Assembly (NCBI RefSeq): GCF_050436995.1
Contig: NC_134764.1
Location: 2,604,001-2,668,000 of the forward strand
Source of the DNA: Anticarsia gemmatalis
Lineage: Eukaryota; Arthropoda; Insecta; Lepidoptera; Erebidae
Direction of reading: 5' to 3'
Length of the DNA stretch: 64,000 nt
Shown here one piece after another: positions 61,543 through 64,000 of this stretch (its first letter is position 1; every line of letters starts with the position of its first letter). A model generated the notes under the pieces. The model was not told where the DNA came from, did no database searches, and worked only from the letters and a program-made list of their open reading frames with translations. Both the position numbers and the translations under genes were made by a program.

Positions 61543-61716
61543 AACGACGAGTATCCTCGAAAATGGATCGAACGCAGTGGTACAATTGTATGGCGTCCTC
61601 GTTCCCGCGATCTAAATCCAGTAGATATTTTTTACTGGGAATGCATGAAAAGAATGAAAAGAAAAAGTCTATTCGAAATCAGTACAAAATCTATCAAAAC
61701 TTTGCCAGAAAATTGA
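61543..61716 (+). pseudogene. Transposase C-terminal remnant, left arm
   Basis: A + frame reads ...RKWIERSGTIVWRPRSRDLN followed by PVDIFYWECMKR and stops at TGA 61714-61716. Insect mariner-like transposases show a similar [RK]W-I-x-R-G ... RSPDLNPLDFF block. Only this end of the gene is present, so no enzyme can be made. Confidence 0.65.
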
Positions 61717-62059
61717 CACAGCGTCAGAGGTAATAAATGCAAGGAATTTTGCTTGACTGGTGCCAAGGTCTTTTGTAAGGCGTTGCAGAGCCTGTATTCG
61801 TGCCAGAGGAAAGCAATTATTTTTAGTAAAGATGTAATTGAGTCAGTCCATAACCAATATTTAATGTAATAAACATAATAGGTAATGATAATAAAAAAAA
61901 AGAATGAACGAACCATCGTTCTTATTTAATTATTCTCTTTAAACTAAAGTAATTCCAAATTGTTTTCCTCTGGCACGAATACAGGCTCTGCAACGCCTTA
62001 CAAAAGACCTTGGCACCAGTCAAGCAAAATTCCTTGCATTTATTACCTCTGACGCTGTG

Positions 62060-62233
62060 TCAATTTTCTGGCAAAGTTTTGATAGATTTTGTACTGATTT
62101 CGAATAGACTTTTTCTTTTCATTCTTTTCATGCATTCCCAGTAAAAAATATCTACTGGATTTAGATCGCGGGAACGAGGACGCCATACAATTGTACCACT
62201 GCGTTCGATCCATTTTCGAGGATACTCGTCGTT
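62060..62233 (-). pseudogene. Transposase C-terminal remnant, right arm
   Basis: Mirror image of 61543-61716 (centre of symmetry 61888). The overlapping 240-nt open frame in the other register is identical in both arms, showing how recently they were alike. Confidence 0.65.
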
Positions 62234-62700
62234 CAAATAAAAATAACATTTTTAATGGCAAGAAAAGTGACAAGTGTTGCACCGTTTTGAAATCTTGATT
62301 AAATGCGCCAACTTTTGAAATAACTTGCCAAGGGTAGTGTAGTACATTTTTTTTTCAATATGAAGCGTCAAAGTTAACTAACGATATTTTTGTGAACCAT
62401 GACTCACTAAAACTTAACTTTTTTTATTAAATTAACAATGTTTTGTGCATTAATTTGTTTTACGATTAATAGCATATTTAATGAAGATCACGAAATTCAA
62501 AAAAACACAGCGAAATTGTGACATTGGTGATCACAGGACTTGAAAATGCGACCAAGGGTGTGGAATTTCAACTTTTTTGAAAAGTGTCTATTATTGCTGA
62601 ACTAAGTGATATGGAATTTTTTTTTTATTTTTCCTAGAACCGGTATGACTTGGCCTTTCATCCTGTCATGGATTATCGTTGAGTTTTGGGACACCCTGTA

Positions 62701-63311
62701 TATGTGTCTTCATTTTCACGTATCTGCAGGGCTTAAATAAAAAGTAGTTCATTTGTAAATTTTAGCCCATCTTATCTGTCACACAGATACAGAGCCTTTA
62801 ACACGACAAACGATTTTTAGTAAATATTGACAATGTTATTGCAAGATTGTTTACAAAATTTTTTACTAAAAATCATATTTTTTATAGTTAGAAGTTAAAT
62901 TCTTTGTAACGATTTTACAGAAAACCTTTTTGACCTCGCTCCAAATAGCTAACGTTTTTTTCTACAAAAAACTAAACTACAACTTTTAATGTCAGCGTTG
63001 CAGAAATTAGTTTTCCAAAGCTTTAGTTATAGTTATCCAATTGGAAATTCTCAAATCGGCTGCAATTTTACGAAATTGCCGTGTCGAAGTTGGCAGTTGC
63101 AATGCGGGGCGCACGAAGCGATCATATTATCCTCGTACGTAGTGGAACTCACTAATTGGCAAATGAAAATCAAATCTTGAATCGCTGTTCTGCGGTCTGT
63201 GAACTAGACATTTGGGGTTTTAGATTTGGTGTAGGTTTTAGGAAATAGTATTAGAATTTGTTTAATTATTAAAGGTATTCGTTTTTTAATTTGTTATTAA
63301 ATATTTATAAA
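62701..63311. other. Non-coding interval
   Basis: AT-rich, with one short + open frame near 62989-63180 that resembles no known family. Confidence 0.4.
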
Positions 63312-63458
63312 ATGCCTAAAATTTGTTTAATACATTTATTGAGGGCATGCAAAGTCCCCAACCCACACTTTGCCAGCGTGGTGGTCTCAAGGCCTAACCC
63401 CTCCCTCATTACGGGAGGAGACCCTTGCCCAGCAGTGGGACATTAATGGGTTAAATTT
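63312..63458 (+). repeat. SINE-like repeat, copy 3
   Basis: gagggcatgcaaagtcccca, gccagcgtggtgg, gggaggagacccttgcccag and a cattaatgggttaaat tail, almost identical to 9943-10136. Confidence 0.65.
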
Positions 63459-64000
63459 ATTTTTTATTTATTATACTTATTAATCAAGACATTAATCAAA
63501 GGTCCACAAAACTTAAGCTTGTATATAAATGTACTTTAAAGACATAATTGGTATTAAAATTGTAAAGAGCTTATGTTTATAAACAATTTTTTACATTAAT
63601 TCATTCAGCTATAACCTAAAAGAAAAAATAAAATAAAAGATGAATTATTATTATTGATATCACCATGAGCCGAACAGTTTAACTACAGGCAAGCAACGTA
63701 TTCAAGTTTGAAGACATTCCATGGGAACTAACATTTATGTTCCGATTTTCGATTTCGTTTGTTTCGTATTCACGAAAACAACAAGTATCGACATTTCTTT
63801 TTTCACATATCACGCCACAAAAAAGCCATTTGTTTAGCACTCGAACTCAATTGGAAGCTTGGAAAATATTCAAAAATATACGCAGAAAGCCTACCGAGCA
63901 AAGCTAGCGAAAACAAAACGAATAAAACACTGTAGTGCCTCAAAATATTTATTTTGGCCACAAGTCAGCTTCGAACCGCGAACCTTGCCGTTACGTAACT
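63459..64000. other. Right edge, nothing recognised
   Basis: AT-rich; the last 40 bp (cttcgaaccgcgaacctt) resemble the 3' part of a tRNA-like or SINE sequence cut by the edge, but too little is visible. Confidence 0.3.

Larger units (their letters stand above)
61078..62698. mobile_element. Palindromic Tc1/mariner-like element (two inverted 741-bp ends)
   Basis: Ends cagggtgtcccaaaactc and its complement, flanked by TA on both sides (61076-61077 and 62699-62700). Arms 61078-61818 and 61958-62698 mirror each other with almost no mismatch; the spacer is 139 bp. Each arm carries the same remnant transposase frame, with the DLNPVDIFYW motif typical of the catalytic domain of IS630-Tc1-mariner enzymes. 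Confidence 0.88.

Noticed and set aside
61494..61733. 79-codon frame (and its mirror at 62043-62282) as a novel protein.
   Set aside because: It is out of register with the transposase-like frame 61543-61716; the recognisable DLNP motif lies in the other frame.
63960..64000. tRNA gene at the right edge (cttcgaaccgcgaacctt).
   Set aside because: Only a B-box-like word is visible and no cloverleaf can be drawn; such words are common in SINE-like repeats.

Overview
The window is AT-rich animal nuclear DNA with compact spliced genes, GT-AG introns and dense small transposons. The repeats (CTAG-ending Helitron-like elements, a SINE-like repeat with a 'gccagcgtggtgg' core) and the protein set point to a moth or butterfly (Lepidoptera). 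The species cannot be named from the sequence.

Layout, left to right. (1) 154-2216 (+): last five exons of a myotubularin-related phosphatase of the MTMR3/MTMR4 type, ending in a FYVE zinc finger; a long 3'UTR follows. (2) 8152-11570 (-): five-exon WSCD-family sulfotransferase. (3) 12916-14616 (+): CNOT10, a CCR4-NOT subunit, in one exon. (4) 14900-15532 (-): POP4/RPP29, an RNase P/MRP subunit, in one exon. (5) 15988-18808 (+): six-exon aldo-keto reductase. (6) 21413-37701 (-): five-exon mitochondrial citrate carrier (SLC25A1, fly scheherazade) with introns of 8.7 and 5.0 kb. (7) 38222-41649 (+): seven-exon SNF5/SMARCB1 (fly Snr1), with an in-frame alternative last exon at 45212-45303. The seven genes alternate strictly in strand, giving three head-to-head pairs (WSCD/CNOT10, POP4/AKR, SLC25A1/SNF5) separated by 1345, 455 and 520 bp.

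From about 45.3 kb to the right edge I see almost no host coding sequence, only a possible 9-codon first exon at 51704-51730. This part is rich in mobile elements: a PIF/Harbinger-type element with TTA target duplication, several Helitron-like elements, a roughly 1.5-kb inverted-repeat element containing a Helitron that itself carries a tetranucleotide array, and a 1.6-kb near-perfect palindrome built from two inverted ends of a Tc1/mariner-like transposon. A second large palindrome (804-bp arms) lies in the citrate carrier's second intron and has an exon-like acidic open frame in its spacer. No operon, CRISPR array or prokaryotic feature is present. The host genes are unrelated housekeeping functions (phosphoinositide turnover, glycan sulfation, mRNA deadenylation, tRNA processing, carbonyl reduction, citrate export, chromatin remodelling) and show no shared pathway.
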